NCBI GenBank assembly: GCA_044224925.1 | Contig: JBGAJM010000001.1 | Coordinates: 372,001-436,000 of the forward strand | From: Kapaibacterium sp044224925 | GTDB lineage: Bacteria; Bacteroidota; Ignavibacteria; Kapaibacteriales; Kapaibacteriaceae | Direction: 5' to 3' | Length of the DNA stretch: 64,000 bases | Shown: piece after piece, positions 52,172-62,509 of the stretch | How positions within the stretch are numbered: position 1 is the first letter of the stretch | How the letters are laid out: each line of letters starts with the position of its first letter | The notes under the pieces: generated by a model | Database searches by the model: none | Seen by the model: only the letters and a program-made list of their open reading frames with translations | Told to the model about the DNA's origin: nothing | Program-made: the position numbers and the translations under genes

Positions 52172-55100
52172 ATGCTTCCACGGTTTCGACGCTTCCACCT
52201 CTTGCTGATCGGATGTCTGCTGTGCTGTGCCCACGTGGGCTTGGCACAGCGTGCCGACGTGGTGAGCTCCACGCATGACGTGCGCATCTCGGTGGGTCGC
52301 CTCGCTGCGGGTGCCTACGGAGAGCCGCATTCGGCGGGCGTGCATGCACGCTTGAGTGGATTGGATGCCGTACGTCGACCAACAGCGTCCGGAAGCGTTG
52401 TCGACGCCCTTGTGTGGACGGTTGCCGTGCCCGACGAGGGCGAGGTGGCAGGAAAGCTCACGATCCACGGCGCGACACGCTCTGTTGCCCGTCAAACACT
52501 TGCCGGAACGCCCGCTGCCTTCGGTCCGTCCCTCACCGTCCAACGCGCCGGCAAGTTCGCCGGACAGAGCGTGGCCACCATACGCTACGTCCCGTGGGAC
52601 TACCACAACGGTGAACTGCGCATCGTCGACAGTGCCGACCTCGTCATCACGTTCTCCCAAGCCCTTGCCGCCGCGCCGCCCTCCCAGCGCCTTCGCATGC
52701 CGGACTATCTTCCGCCACTCGTCAATCCTTCCATGCGCTCTCCGGAAGGGGGGCGGGGAAAGGTGGCCGAAGCCGTGCAGGGAGCTGTTGACCCGGCGCT
52801 GTGGTATGATGCATCGCGCCCGTATGTGCGGCTGACCACATCGCGGGACGGCCTGGCCTTTGTGACGGCCGCCGATGTGGCGCCACGTCAGCCGGGTCTT
52901 GTCGACGTGGCCACGACGGATCTTGCGCTGTGGTACAAAGGCATCGAACAACCCATCGGCATTGTCGATGCCAATGGCGATGGACGATTCAACAGCACCG
53001 ACACCGTGTTCTTCCTCGGACGTCGCTCCCAAGGTGATACCACATGGTTCAACCTCTATGATACCGTCAGTGTGTTCTTCCTGAGCACGGGCGGGACGAA
53101 GCGATACACGTTGGGTGTGCCAACAGATCCGCAGCCGCGACCCATCGACCGACTCACGTTGCACCGTCACGTTGAACTCGATACGGGCTATTACCACTTG
53201 GGCAATGCGCCCGACGAAGACCGCGGCGAATACAATTCCGATTGGGTGATGGCCGAAGGGTTCTATTGGACCTTCATGAATGCACGCTCGCACGACACGT
53301 TGCATCACGACGAAGTGATCACGCCGGCGGACGGATCGTTGATGCAAGTGACGGCGCAATTCGTGAGCATCACGAATGCGGCCAATTACAAACCCGAACA
53401 TCGTACGGCCCTTGTAGTGAACGGTCACCAACCGGTGATCACAGAAACAGAGGGCAAGCGCTTCGATAGTATTCTCGTTCTCGGTACGAATGTGATCGCG
53501 GCCGGACAAAGTCATTTCGGTCTCTATGCCGTTGGTCGACCGAACATGTCGGACACGGCCTCCTATCTCTCGCAGGTCTGTCTCGACCATTACCGCATCG
53601 ATGGCGAGGTAAAGCCCTATCTCTATCAAGGCGGACTCATTGCATCGATCTCGGAGAGTGCCGATCGGGCCTCGCGTTTCGACGTCACCGGCATGTCGGG
53701 CTCGCGCCTCTATGTGCTCGATACGACCACGTCGACGCTCTCCGTCTTCGATGCACGCCAACAAGGCACGACCGTGCGCGCCGGCATTGTTCCGGCCACA
53801 CCACGCACGTGGGAAGGAACGGCAACGGTGATCACGTCCGACGTGTCCATCGTGGTGAACGACAGTGCACGTACATGGACCATCGTCAGCGGCTTTGCGG
53901 CCATGATGCATGCGAACGGTGTTATCCAGCAGATCCAGACCAACGATGCCGCAACGCTCGATGCATGGCTTCGTGCGCTTCCAGCGGGTGCGGCCGGCAG
54001 TGTGCTCAGCGCGCGCGGTGGTATGAACGACGCACTGCGCGCTACACTTGTATCGATGGGTGTGCAGGACAAAGGTGATGCGTCCTTCATTGCCACGCTT
54101 GTGGTAGGGGAGCCTTCGCGCACGACAACGATCACCGAAGCTGCTTCGGAGGCACGCATCTCCACGTCGACCTTCCTCGCACACACGTCAGGTGCGCATC
54201 GCACTGCCGTTGCCACCGTTGCACGCGGAGCACAACGCACGCTCGTGTTGCAGGACAATGCATCGTTGGAACGCGCGCTCGTCGCACCGGCGCACTTGCG
54301 CAACCTTCGGTCCATCACCGACCAGGCCGACGTGATCTACATCGCCCATGCCACGTCGATGTCCGAGGCCACCAGACTTGCTGCCCACCGTCGCACGCAT
54401 AACAACGTGCGCGTTGCCGTGATCGACGTCGACGATATTCTTGACGAGTTCGGCGCAGGACATCGTTCGCCCGAGGCCGTCAAGGCATTTCTTCAGCACG
54501 CCTATGCCACGTGGACGCTTCCGCATCCGCGCACGCTCCTGCTCATCGGCAATGCAACGTTCGACGCACGCTTGGCGATCAAGGGTGGGAATCTGCAATC
54601 GAACCGACCGGATCAAGTGCCCACGTACGGACGTCCGAGCTCCGATTACTGGTTCGGTTTGCTCACGGGCGACGACGTTGCGTATCCGGAACTTCAAGTG
54701 GGTCGACTGCCAAGTCTCACCTCGGACGAAGCGCGCAACATGGTCGACAAGATCATCGAGCACGACACGCTGCAAGCCGCACCATGGATGCGTCGCGTGA
54801 TGTTCGTTGGTGGCGGCACCGAGGACGAAGGATTCTGCAGCATGTACAAAGACCTGCTCGAAGATCCGTTCGGTACAGGCTACACGCTCACGGGCGCGCC
54901 GCTCTGCATCGACACGATCACGGCCTGCAAGTCGGATGATGTGACCACGGCAGGCTATCGCATCAAGCAGGGCATCAATCTTGGCGTCACGTGGATGAAC
55001 TATCTCGGTCATGGTGCCACGGAACTCTTCGACATTCCGGGATGGAATGCCAACGAGCTCAACAACACCGGCAAGTGCGGCATGATGGCCACATATGCAT

Positions 55101-57964
55101 GTCAGACCGGCGCCTACAGCACTCCCAGCAGTACCTGCAAGAACGCCACGTATCTCATCGAACCACGGAATGGATTCGTTGGGGCGGTCGGGGGCACGGG
55201 ATGGACGTACAAGCAGACCGTTGCGAATCTGCATTATGGATTCCAGGATGCGATGAAGACCGGTTCGCGTACCATGGGCGATATCGTCTACCGAACGAAG
55301 ACACAGTTCGCCGTCGACGGTATTCAAGAGGGGATCAACACGGCCATGCAGCAATGCATCCTTGGAGATCCGATGAGCACCATTCGCATCGATACGGTGC
55401 CGGATGGATATCTGCGCGGACAGGACGTGTCGATCACGGATCGCACGGGCGATGCACAGATCACCGTCGACGACGACTCGGTGCTCATCACGATGAACGT
55501 CCAGAATGCCGGCACGGGCACCACCACAGCGCTTGCCGTGCGTGTGATCCGCACGTACAACAACCTCGTCGACACGATCCGTGTGTTCGCATTGGACGGC
55601 CTCTGTCGCAATACCGTGTTGCGATGCACGCTCGACATTGCGGATCGCGTTGGAGAACATGGGCTGACGATCCGCATCGATCCGGACACACTGTTGAACG
55701 GTGAACGTGCCGCGAACAACACGCTGTCGTTGTCCTTCCAAGTGGTACCACGCTCCATGCTGCCGGTTGAACCGCAATCCTTCTGGGTGATGCCCATGGC
55801 CGACGCCGTCTTCCGTGTGCTCGATCCGTTACCTCCGTCACCCGATCGAGTGTATGAGCTCTTCGTCAGCAAGGACAGTCGACTCCTCACGCCCACATCC
55901 ACCGTTGCGCGCTCGACACCATCAGAGATCACGGTGGATGGATCGATCATCGACTGGCGACCATCGGTCCAGTTCGATACATCGTTGCACTACATGCATG
56001 CACGCTACAGCAATGGCATCGACACGTCGGCCATGCTCGTCATTCCGTTCCATGCCGCCACGCCGCCCTTCACGAGTACGGTCAACACTCGCACGACGAT
56101 GGCCGATGTGATCGCCGCACCGGCGCTTGGCACCGAACGTCTTTCCGACGGCATTGGCATGTTGCGCGAGACGAAGTCGCTCTTCATGCGTTCGTCAGGT
56201 ATTCAAACATCCGATCTTGAGAAGCAGCGCATCATCGAGATCCGCATCGGACAGAACAACTACATCAGCAGTCCGTTCGCACGTGGTGTGAACATCGTCG
56301 TGGTCGGCGCGCACGACACGTTGCCGCGCGCTGTACGTCGGTACGACACCTATGAGTATCCGGCACCGCAAGAGACCGGACACAATGGCTTCACGCAAGA
56401 GTGCATTGCCTTCTTGCGAGATTCCATCGCCGCTGATGAGCGCGTCCTCATTGCCTTGGCCGATGAATCCATCTCGGGCTTTGAAGTGCAGAAGGACCTC
56501 GACTCGCTGATCGCCGTGCTCAAAACGTACGGTTCGTTCTATGCCGATTCGCTTACACGCAATGCATCGTGGGCCATGGTGGGCATCAAGGGTCGCTCCA
56601 TAGGATCGGTCACCGAGCGCTACAAGCGTGCGCCCGACTCCATGGTGGTGATCGACTCCACGCTCGACTATGTGGCGAACACGTCCGTCATCGCATCGCC
56701 ATGGATCGGTCCGTCGCGTTCCTGGCACCAGTTCTCCGTCGACGGCATCGGTCACGACTCCGCCGTGACCGTCTTCGAAGCACGCACCAATACGGGCGAG
56801 ACCATCGTGCTCGACTCATTGCGTGGCGGTGTGGGTGTATGGACGCCCGCAACACCACGCACCGATGTTGCCTATGTGCGGAGCGTGACCACCGTGCCCT
56901 TCATCGACTGGGCATCGATGGCCGTGCGCATCACGGGCATGCGGTCTGTATATGCACCAGCCGACGAGTGGATGATCGACACGATGCAGATCGTGCCCGA
57001 CTCGGTGTTGCGTGGCGACACGTCGGTGCTCACGGCATCCGTACGCAACGTCTACCGTTCCTTTGCGGCCTCCACCGTGGCCTGCACCATCACCGGCATT
57101 GGCGAGGGACAGACAGAACCGAAGTTCGAACAGACCATCACGCTCGATGCGCTCGAGGCCAATGCATCGAAGCAGGCATCGGTCAACATTCCCTCAACGT
57201 TGTTGAACAGCACATCAACGTTCACCACCCATGTGAACGCTGCGCAAGACCGCACGGAGTTGTATCGATTCAACAACACGGCCTCGGCCATCTATCGCGT
57301 TGGTGACGATGGTGTGCCGCCAACGCTCGAAGTGCGTGTGGACGGCGTGGTGGCCACGAACGGCATGATGGTATTGCGCGAACCGTTCTTTGAAGTGCTG
57401 CTGCACGACAACAGCAAGCTTGCCATCAACGACAGTACGCGTCTCACCGTCTTCATCAACGGCGATCGCATTCGTGCAGCCAATACCACGGAGTTCGACT
57501 TCTTGCCCACCGATACGGCCATGCGTCGGTATGGTGCCGCCGATGTGCGTGCGGCCATGGTCTTCCGCTATCCGCTGGACATCGATCAGAACAACATCAT
57601 CGTGCGTGGTATGGATGCCAGTGGTAATGCCGATACGTTGGAGCTTGCGCTCTACACGACGGATCGGACCACGCTCAAGACCGTGACCCCGTCACCCAAT
57701 CCCTTCACGGACGCCGTCACGTTCCGCGTCGACCTTGTCTCGGACCTCCCTTCGGTCCCTGCCACCATTGCCATCTACGACCTTTCCGGAGGCCTTGTGC
57801 GGACGCTGCGAACGACCGTGACCATGGGCTCGTCCGTCGTTCCATGGGATGGAAGGGGAGAAGGCGGCGAGTCGCTTGCCAGCGGCGTCTACGTTTGGCG
57901 CTTCGTTGCCGACGATCCGTCGGGGGCCTCGGCCGTTGTGGGCTCTATCGTCCTCATTCGATAG
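52172..57964 (+). CDS. PorU-like C25 (gingipain-family) cysteine peptidase, T9SS sortase candidate
   Basis: A 1,930-residue protein with a signal peptide (RFHLLLIGCLLCCAHVGLAQ). About 600-1100 is the C25 peptidase core: catalytic His947 (NYLGHGATELFD) and Cys977 (TYACQTGAYS), in the layout typical of PorU, which cleaves T9SS sorting domains at the surface. The C-terminal 900 residues hold CARDB-like and Ig-like beta modules. The last 80 (VTPSPNPFTDAVTFRVDL ... SLASGVYVWRFVADDPSG) form a FlgD-Ig/sorting-type domain. P. gingivalis PorU is near 1,160 residues, so this one is much extended. Surface location is likely; a large secreted protease remains an alternative. Confidence 0.85.
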   Translation: MLPRFRRFHLLLIGCLLCCAHVGLAQRADVVSSTHDVRISVGRLAAGAYGEPHSAGVHARLSGLDAVRRPTASGSVVDALVWTVAVPDEGEVAGKLTIHGATRSVARQTLAGTPAAFGPSLTVQRAGKFAGQSVATIRYVPWDYHNGELRIVDSADLVITFSQALAAAPPSQRLRMPDYLPPLVNPSMRSPEGGRGKVAEAVQGAVDPALWYDASRPYVRLTTSRDGLAFVTAADVAPRQPGLVDVATTDLALWYKGIEQPIGIVDANGDGRFNSTDTVFFLGRRSQGDTTWFNLYDTVSVFFLSTGGTKRYTLGVPTDPQPRPIDRLTLHRHVELDTGYYHLGNAPDEDRGEYNSDWVMAEGFYWTFMNARSHDTLHHDEVITPADGSLMQVTAQFVSITNAANYKPEHRTALVVNGHQPVITETEGKRFDSILVLGTNVIAAGQSHFGLYAVGRPNMSDTASYLSQVCLDHYRIDGEVKPYLYQGGLIASISESADRASRFDVTGMSGSRLYVLDTTTSTLSVFDARQQGTTVRAGIVPATPRTWEGTATVITSDVSIVVNDSARTWTIVSGFAAMMHANGVIQQIQTNDAATLDAWLRALPAGAAGSVLSARGGMNDALRATLVSMGVQDKGDASFIATLVVGEPSRTTTITEAASEARISTSTFLAHTSGAHRTAVATVARGAQRTLVLQDNASLERALVAPAHLRNLRSITDQADVIYIAHATSMSEATRLAAHRRTHNNVRVAVIDVDDILDEFGAGHRSPEAVKAFLQHAYATWTLPHPRTLLLIGNATFDARLAIKGGNLQSNRPDQVPTYGRPSSDYWFGLLTGDDVAYPELQVGRLPSLTSDEARNMVDKIIEHDTLQAAPWMRRVMFVGGGTEDEGFCSMYKDLLEDPFGTGYTLTGAPLCIDTITACKSDDVTTAGYRIKQGINLGVTWMNYLGHGATELFDIPGWNANELNNTGKCGMMATYACQTGAYSTPSSTCKNATYLIEPRNGFVGAVGGTGWTYKQTVANLHYGFQDAMKTGSRTMGDIVYRTKTQFAVDGIQEGINTAMQQCILGDPMSTIRIDTVPDGYLRGQDVSITDRTGDAQITVDDDSVLITMNVQNAGTGTTTALAVRVIRTYNNLVDTIRVFALDGLCRNTVLRCTLDIADRVGEHGLTIRIDPDTLLNGERAANNTLSLSFQVVPRSMLPVEPQSFWVMPMADAVFRVLDPLPPSPDRVYELFVSKDSRLLTPTSTVARSTPSEITVDGSIIDWRPSVQFDTSLHYMHARYSNGIDTSAMLVIPFHAATPPFTSTVNTRTTMADVIAAPALGTERLSDGIGMLRETKSLFMRSSGIQTSDLEKQRIIEIRIGQNNYISSPFARGVNIVVVGAHDTLPRAVRRYDTYEYPAPQETGHNGFTQECIAFLRDSIAADERVLIALADESISGFEVQKDLDSLIAVLKTYGSFYADSLTRNASWAMVGIKGRSIGSVTERYKRAPDSMVVIDSTLDYVANTSVIASPWIGPSRSWHQFSVDGIGHDSAVTVFEARTNTGETIVLDSLRGGVGVWTPATPRTDVAYVRSVTTVPFIDWASMAVRITGMRSVYAPADEWMIDTMQIVPDSVLRGDTSVLTASVRNVYRSFAASTVACTITGIGEGQTEPKFEQTITLDALEANASKQASVNIPSTLLNSTSTFTTHVNAAQDRTELYRFNNTASAIYRVGDDGVPPTLEVRVDGVVATNGMMVLREPFFEVLLHDNSKLAINDSTRLTVFINGDRIRAANTTEFDFLPTDTAMRRYGAADVRAAMVFRYPLDIDQNNIIVRGMDASGNADTLELALYTTDRTTLKTVTPSPNPFTDAVTFRVDLVSDLPSVPATIAIYDLSGGLVRTLRTTVTMGSSVVPWDGRGEGGESLASGVYVWRFVADDPSGASAVVGSIVLIR

Positions 57965-58009
57965 GCACTTAGGTTCATCTTCCGACGCGGAAACAACCCC
58001 AGAATTCCG

Positions 58010-58017
58010 TAGATTTG
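58010..58017 (+). promoter_or_regulatory. -7 promoter box of gyrA
   Basis: TAGATTTG, an exact TAnnTTTG match, 31 bases before the gyrA ATG. Unlike several other promoters here it leaves a 5' leader of about 25 bases. Confidence 0.5.
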
Positions 58018-58048
58018 CAGGTTCACTCCTGTACACATCTAGCATAGT

Positions 58049-60538
58049 ATGGCCCACCCGAACGAACGAATTCTGCCCGTCTTGATGGAAGACGAGATGC
58101 GAGACTCGTATCTCGACTATTCCATGTCCGTGATCGTATCTCGTGCCCTTCCGGATGCACGGGACGGACTCAAACCTGTTCACCGCCGCGTGCTCTATGC
58201 CATGTACGAATTGGGCATGACGCCCAACCGTCCGTACAAGAAGAGCGCACGTATCGTTGGTGAAGTGCTTGGAAAGTACCACCCCCACGGCGACAGTTCC
58301 GTGTACGATGCCATGGTCCGTTTGGCGCAGCATTGGTCCATGCGGGCAATGCTCGTGGACGGCCAAGGGAACTTCGGCTCGGTGGACGGAGATTCTCCGG
58401 CCGCCATGCGATATACAGAGGCACGCCTCTCGTCGCTCGCCATGGAAGTGGTGCGAGACATCGATAAGAACACCGTGGACTTCCGTCCCAACTTCGACGA
58501 CTCGCTCGAAGAACCATCGGTGATGCCGACCGTCTTGCCAACGTTGTTGGTGAACGGTGCCAACGGTATTGCCGTGGGTATGGCCACGAACATCCCGCCG
58601 CACAATCTGCGCGAGATCGTGAACGGCATTCAGGCCGTGATCTCGGATCCGAACATCACGAACGAAGAACTGCTCAAGTATGTGACGGCGCCGGACTTCC
58701 CAACGGGCGGTATCATCTACGGCTACGAAGGTGTGCGCAATGCCTACACCACAGGTCGTGGAAAGATCCAGGTCCGCGCAAAGGCCAGCATCGAATCCGG
58801 CAAGACGAAAGAGGCAATCATCATCACCGAGCTGCCGTATCAGGTGGGCAAGGCCGGCTTGATCGAGAAGATCGCCGACCTCGTGAAAGCCAAGACGCTC
58901 GAAGACATCAGCGACATTCGTGATGAGTCGGACCGCGACGGAATGCGCATCGTGATCGAGCTCAAGCGCGACGGTGTGCCGATGGTGGTGCTCAACAACC
59001 TGTACAAGCACACGCAGATGCAGGTCACCTTCGGTGTGATCATGCTCGCCTTGGTCAAGGGACGTCCACGGATCCTCACGCTCAAGGAAATGATGGAGGC
59101 CTTCATCGGTCACCGCGTGGAAGTGATCGTCCGCCGCACGCAGTTCGACCTGACGGCCGCCGAAAAGCGCGCCCACATCTTGGAAGGTTTCATCATTGCG
59201 CTCGATAACATCGACGAAGTGATCCAGACCATCAAGAAGTCGAAGGACACGGCCGATGCATCGGCGAACCTGCAATCGAAGTTCGGACTGAGCGAGATCC
59301 AGGCCAAGGCCATTCTCGATATGCGTCTGCAGCGCCTTACCGGCCTCGAGCGCGAGAAGATCCAAGCCGAGTATCGCGAAGTGATCGAACTCATCGAACG
59401 TCTGCGCGCCATTCTTGCCAGCAAGGAACTGCAGATGATGATCATCGGTGATGAACTCCGTGAACTTGCCTTGAAGCATGGCGATGAGCGTCGCACACAA
59501 GTGGTGTACGATGCAAAGGACTTCACCCTCGAAGACTTCGTGGCCAACGAGGAAGTGATCGTCACGATCTCGCACAACGGCTTCATCAAGCGCACACCTG
59601 TGAGCACCTACCGTCGCCAACACAAGGGCGGCCGCGGTGTTGCCGGTGCGGGCACGTATGAGGACGATTGGGTGGAGACCGTCTTCCGCGCCTCCACGCA
59701 CCACTACCTGTTGTGCTTCACGGACAAGGGTCGTGTGTATCGCGTCAAGGTCTACGATATCCCCGAAGGAAGTCGCAACGCCAAGGGTCGCTCCATTGCC
59801 AACGTCATCCAGAAGCCGAACGACGAGACCGTGAACGCCTACTTGACGGTCACGGACTTCGAACGCGACGACCAGTTCATCTTCTTCGCCACGAAGCAGG
59901 GAACGGTAAAGAAGACGCCAGTGAGCGACTTCGCCAACGTGCGCTCGAACGGTATCATTGCCATTAATCTTGACGAGAACGACAAGCTCATCGGCGTTCG
60001 TCTCACCGACGGAAATCACGAGATCCTGATCGGCTCGAGCAGTGGACTTGCCGTGCACTTCCACGAATCCGATGTTCGCTCCATGGGTCGTGCCGCCGCC
60101 GGTGTGCGCGGTATCTCGCTGGAGAACGATGCAGAGGTGATCTCGCTCGTGGCCGTCCGTCACGGCGATGCGCAAGTGATCGTCGTAGGTTCGCGCGGGT
60201 ATGGCAAGCGCACGAACGTGGACGACTTCCGCATCACCAAGCGTGGTGCCAAGGGCGTCACGTCGATGAACATCACGGAGAAGACCGGAAAGATCTGCGC
60301 CATCCTGGCCGTGACCGATCTGGAAGACCTCGTGGTGATCACCACGAACGGCATCCTCATCCGTCAGCCCGTCAAGGATATCCGCACGCTCGGACGCGTC
60401 ACACAAGGTGTTCGCCTCATCCGCTTGGAAGAGGGCGACAAGATCGCCGACATCACCACGGTCACCCGTGATGACGACGACGAGGAAGAAGGAACAACAG
60501 AAGGCGGCGAGGCTACGACGGAACCAACGTCCAACTAA
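58049..60538 (+). CDS. gyrA: DNA gyrase subunit A
   Basis: An 829-residue type IIA topoisomerase subunit of normal length. The catalytic Tyr is Tyr122 (RYTEARLS), in E. coli numbering by coincidence. The quinolone-determining region has Ser83 and Asp87 (HGDSSVYDAM), that is, the susceptible-type residues. The C-terminal pinwheel domain is complete (six blades), followed by a short acidic tail (DDDDEEEGTTEGG). It relaxes or supercoils DNA with GyrB in the cytosol. A strong hairpin lies 38 bases after its stop, inside the next gene. Confidence 0.97.
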   Translation: MAHPNERILPVLMEDEMRDSYLDYSMSVIVSRALPDARDGLKPVHRRVLYAMYELGMTPNRPYKKSARIVGEVLGKYHPHGDSSVYDAMVRLAQHWSMRAMLVDGQGNFGSVDGDSPAAMRYTEARLSSLAMEVVRDIDKNTVDFRPNFDDSLEEPSVMPTVLPTLLVNGANGIAVGMATNIPPHNLREIVNGIQAVISDPNITNEELLKYVTAPDFPTGGIIYGYEGVRNAYTTGRGKIQVRAKASIESGKTKEAIIITELPYQVGKAGLIEKIADLVKAKTLEDISDIRDESDRDGMRIVIELKRDGVPMVVLNNLYKHTQMQVTFGVIMLALVKGRPRILTLKEMMEAFIGHRVEVIVRRTQFDLTAAEKRAHILEGFIIALDNIDEVIQTIKKSKDTADASANLQSKFGLSEIQAKAILDMRLQRLTGLEREKIQAEYREVIELIERLRAILASKELQMMIIGDELRELALKHGDERRTQVVYDAKDFTLEDFVANEEVIVTISHNGFIKRTPVSTYRRQHKGGRGVAGAGTYEDDWVETVFRASTHHYLLCFTDKGRVYRVKVYDIPEGSRNAKGRSIANVIQKPNDETVNAYLTVTDFERDDQFIFFATKQGTVKKTPVSDFANVRSNGIIAINLDENDKLIGVRLTDGNHEILIGSSSGLAVHFHESDVRSMGRAAAGVRGISLENDAEVISLVAVRHGDAQVIVVGSRGYGKRTNVDDFRITKRGAKGVTSMNITEKTGKICAILAVTDLEDLVVITTNGILIRQPVKDIRTLGRVTQGVRLIRLEEGDKIADITTVTRDDDDEEEGTTEGGEATTEPTSN

Positions 60539-60548
60539 GAGCTTTCGC

Positions 60549-62483
60549 ATGGCCGAGCGCTTCATCAGAACGATCACACAACGGGCAGGTCTTCGACCTG
60601 CCTGTTGTGTTTTGATACTCCTTGGTGCGACCTTCATCGGTCGTGCGCAAGACAGTACATCGGTCGACACGCTCTACACGCCACTTGCATCACACGGACG
60701 CCTTGGCATCATTCCGCTCCGTCCGTTCACGGACATCACGAAGCGCGACATTCGCAAGATCCAATACTACTCCTTACCGGAGATCGTGACCACGGCGACG
60801 CCATGGATGCCCATGTCGGCCGGTGGCCTTGGTCAGCACAACAGCATGAGCATTGCCGGGGCCATGCCGGTGGACATTGCCGTGAGCGAGAATGGTCGTT
60901 CACTTGTTGACGTATGGTCCGGCACCATGCACCTCGAACAACTCGCCCCAGAAGGCTACGACCGCGCCGAACTCTATCTCGGCACCGATGCCGTTGCACT
61001 CGGCGCCACGATGAGCACGGTTGCCTTGAATCTGCAAGACGTGCAGCACAACACCGGAAGTCCGTTCTCCAAGCTCTGGTATCATCAGGCAGGGGGCGAC
61101 TACATTGCAGCCGATGTGGAGCTCACGCAGAACGTGGCTCCCAACGTGAATGTGATGTTCGGCGTCCGACGTGCCGGTGCGAACGGTCGCTACGCACGCA
61201 CGAAGTACGATGTGTGGAACATTCGCAGTGCCGTGCGTTGGTCGATCAGCAGCATGTCGACCGTGTCGTTGAACTATCACGCTTCGTCATTGAGTACCGA
61301 CCTGTGGGGAGGTATCAATGCGAACACCAACACACAGTTCGACAACGAAGGCGTTGCGCAACCGGTCTATGCGGCGTTGCGCGACGATTCACGTCGACAC
61401 GATCTCACGCTCACCTTCACGCAGCTCCTTGCCTCAGACACATCATCCGTTCTTACGGCCACGGCCTATGGAACGCTCAATGCCATGAACCGCATGTGGG
61501 ACAGCAGCGGCTACACATTGCATTCGCATACGGAAGGTGCCACGGTCCGTCTCGAACAACGCCTCTCCATCCTGACGTTGCGTGTGGGTGCATCTGCCGA
61601 CTACACGTTGCTCTCCGACAATCCCATTGCGCGATCCATCGACAACGTGTCCACGTCTGCCTTTGGCCATGCCACCCTTCGCCTTCAACCGGCCCTTGAT
61701 CTCAAGGCATCGGCACGCATCACATCGCAATACGGCGTGTTCATGAATGGCGGCGGGGCAGGTATCGTGTGGCGCGCCGATTCGGCCACGACCGTCACCG
61801 CCGATGCATCCACGGCACAGCGTGCTCCAACGCCAACTGAAGGTCCGGGACTGCTTCCCGAACGTTCGGGATTGTTGTTCCTCGACTTCGCACAACGCAT
61901 CGCGCCACACGGACCACGTCCGACCGTGCGACCCACGACGTTTTCCATGGGACTCTTTGCGCGGATCACGGACAATCCACTGATCACGTCGGCCATCGTC
62001 GACACGGCCGGCATCCCCGTGACCACGAAGACCATCAACGGCACCACGTCCAACGTGTACGGCGGCTACGTCCATGCACTGTTCCGTTTGTGGGAACTCG
62101 ACGTCGAGCCCGTTGCCCGCATCTCGACGTCGCAATTGCAAGGCTCGGCCGACGATCGATTTCCCATTGTGAGCGGAAGTCTCAGCTTGAGCTACACGTA
62201 TCGCGTTGGTTCGAACTGGGTAGTGCTCGGTTTGCGGGGTGGACTCCTTTCGTCGATGCGCGGACTCCAGCACGTGCCTGTTACGTGGACGTATATCCAA
62301 CCAACCGTACAGCAGGGGACGATCAGCAACGGCCTCGATGCATGGCTCGTTGCGAACCTCGGCAATGCCAATGTGCGCCTCTCCTTCGAGAACATCTTCG
62401 GTCAGCCCTTCTACACCGTGGCCATGGCGCCCTTCATGCAGCAGAACATCCGACTGAGCGTGACGTGGTCGTTCTTTGAGTAA
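60549..62483 (+). CDS. TonB-dependent receptor-like outer-membrane barrel protein
   Basis: A 644-residue outer-membrane protein. Its signal peptide is at 1-32 (MAERFIRTITQRAGLRPACC then VLILLGATFIGRAQ). The region about 60-160 is plug-like (SLPEIVTTATPWMPM, MSIAGAMPVDIAVSENGRSL, YDRAELYLGTDAVALGATMSTVALNL). The remainder is repeated amphipathic strands, ending FMQQNIRLSVTWSFFE with the C-terminal aromatic expected of outer-membrane barrels. No TonB box was recognised. It follows gyrA by 10 bases, and a terminator-like hairpin lies in its first codons. The ligand is unknown. Confidence 0.75.
   Translation: MAERFIRTITQRAGLRPACCVLILLGATFIGRAQDSTSVDTLYTPLASHGRLGIIPLRPFTDITKRDIRKIQYYSLPEIVTTATPWMPMSAGGLGQHNSMSIAGAMPVDIAVSENGRSLVDVWSGTMHLEQLAPEGYDRAELYLGTDAVALGATMSTVALNLQDVQHNTGSPFSKLWYHQAGGDYIAADVELTQNVAPNVNVMFGVRRAGANGRYARTKYDVWNIRSAVRWSISSMSTVSLNYHASSLSTDLWGGINANTNTQFDNEGVAQPVYAALRDDSRRHDLTLTFTQLLASDTSSVLTATAYGTLNAMNRMWDSSGYTLHSHTEGATVRLEQRLSILTLRVGASADYTLLSDNPIARSIDNVSTSAFGHATLRLQPALDLKASARITSQYGVFMNGGGAGIVWRADSATTVTADASTAQRAPTPTEGPGLLPERSGLLFLDFAQRIAPHGPRPTVRPTTFSMGLFARITDNPLITSAIVDTAGIPVTTKTINGTTSNVYGGYVHALFRLWELDVEPVARISTSQLQGSADDRFPIVSGSLSLSYTYRVGSNWVVLGLRGGLLSSMRGLQHVPVTWTYIQPTVQQGTISNGLDAWLVANLGNANVRLSFENIFGQPFYTVAMAPFMQQNIRLSVTWSFFE
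60576..60614 (+). terminator. Terminator-like hairpin inside the signal-peptide codons
   Basis: A 16-bp stem with one G-T pair, ACACAACGGGCAGGTC at 60576-60591 with GACCTGCCTGTTGTGT at 60595-60610, a 3-base TTC loop and a TTTT run. Its position, 38 bases after gyrA, is right for the gyrA terminator, yet it lies in frame inside the signal-peptide codons of the next gene. It may attenuate expression of that gene. Confidence 0.75.
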
Positions 62484-62504
62484 GGGTCATCGGCGATATA
62501 TTAG
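62475..62504 (+). promoter_or_regulatory. Promoter of the bPH2 gene
   Basis: TTTG at 62475-62478, an 18-base spacer, and TATATTAG at 62497-62504; the ATG follows after five bases (CCGCC). The box overlaps no coding sequence after the receptor stop at 62483. Confidence 0.65.
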
Positions 62505-62509
62505 CCGCC

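Noticed and set aside
50849..54184. A 1,111-codon open frame on the minus strand
   Set aside because: It lies antisense across the coiled-coil membrane gene and the PorU-like gene; its translation is His/Arg-rich and has no recognisable domain, as expected for a shadow of biased codons.
57692..60670. A 992-codon open frame on the minus strand
   Set aside because: It is antisense to porU-like and gyrA, with low-complexity composition (His, Asp, Arg) and no family match; gyrA on the other strand is certain.
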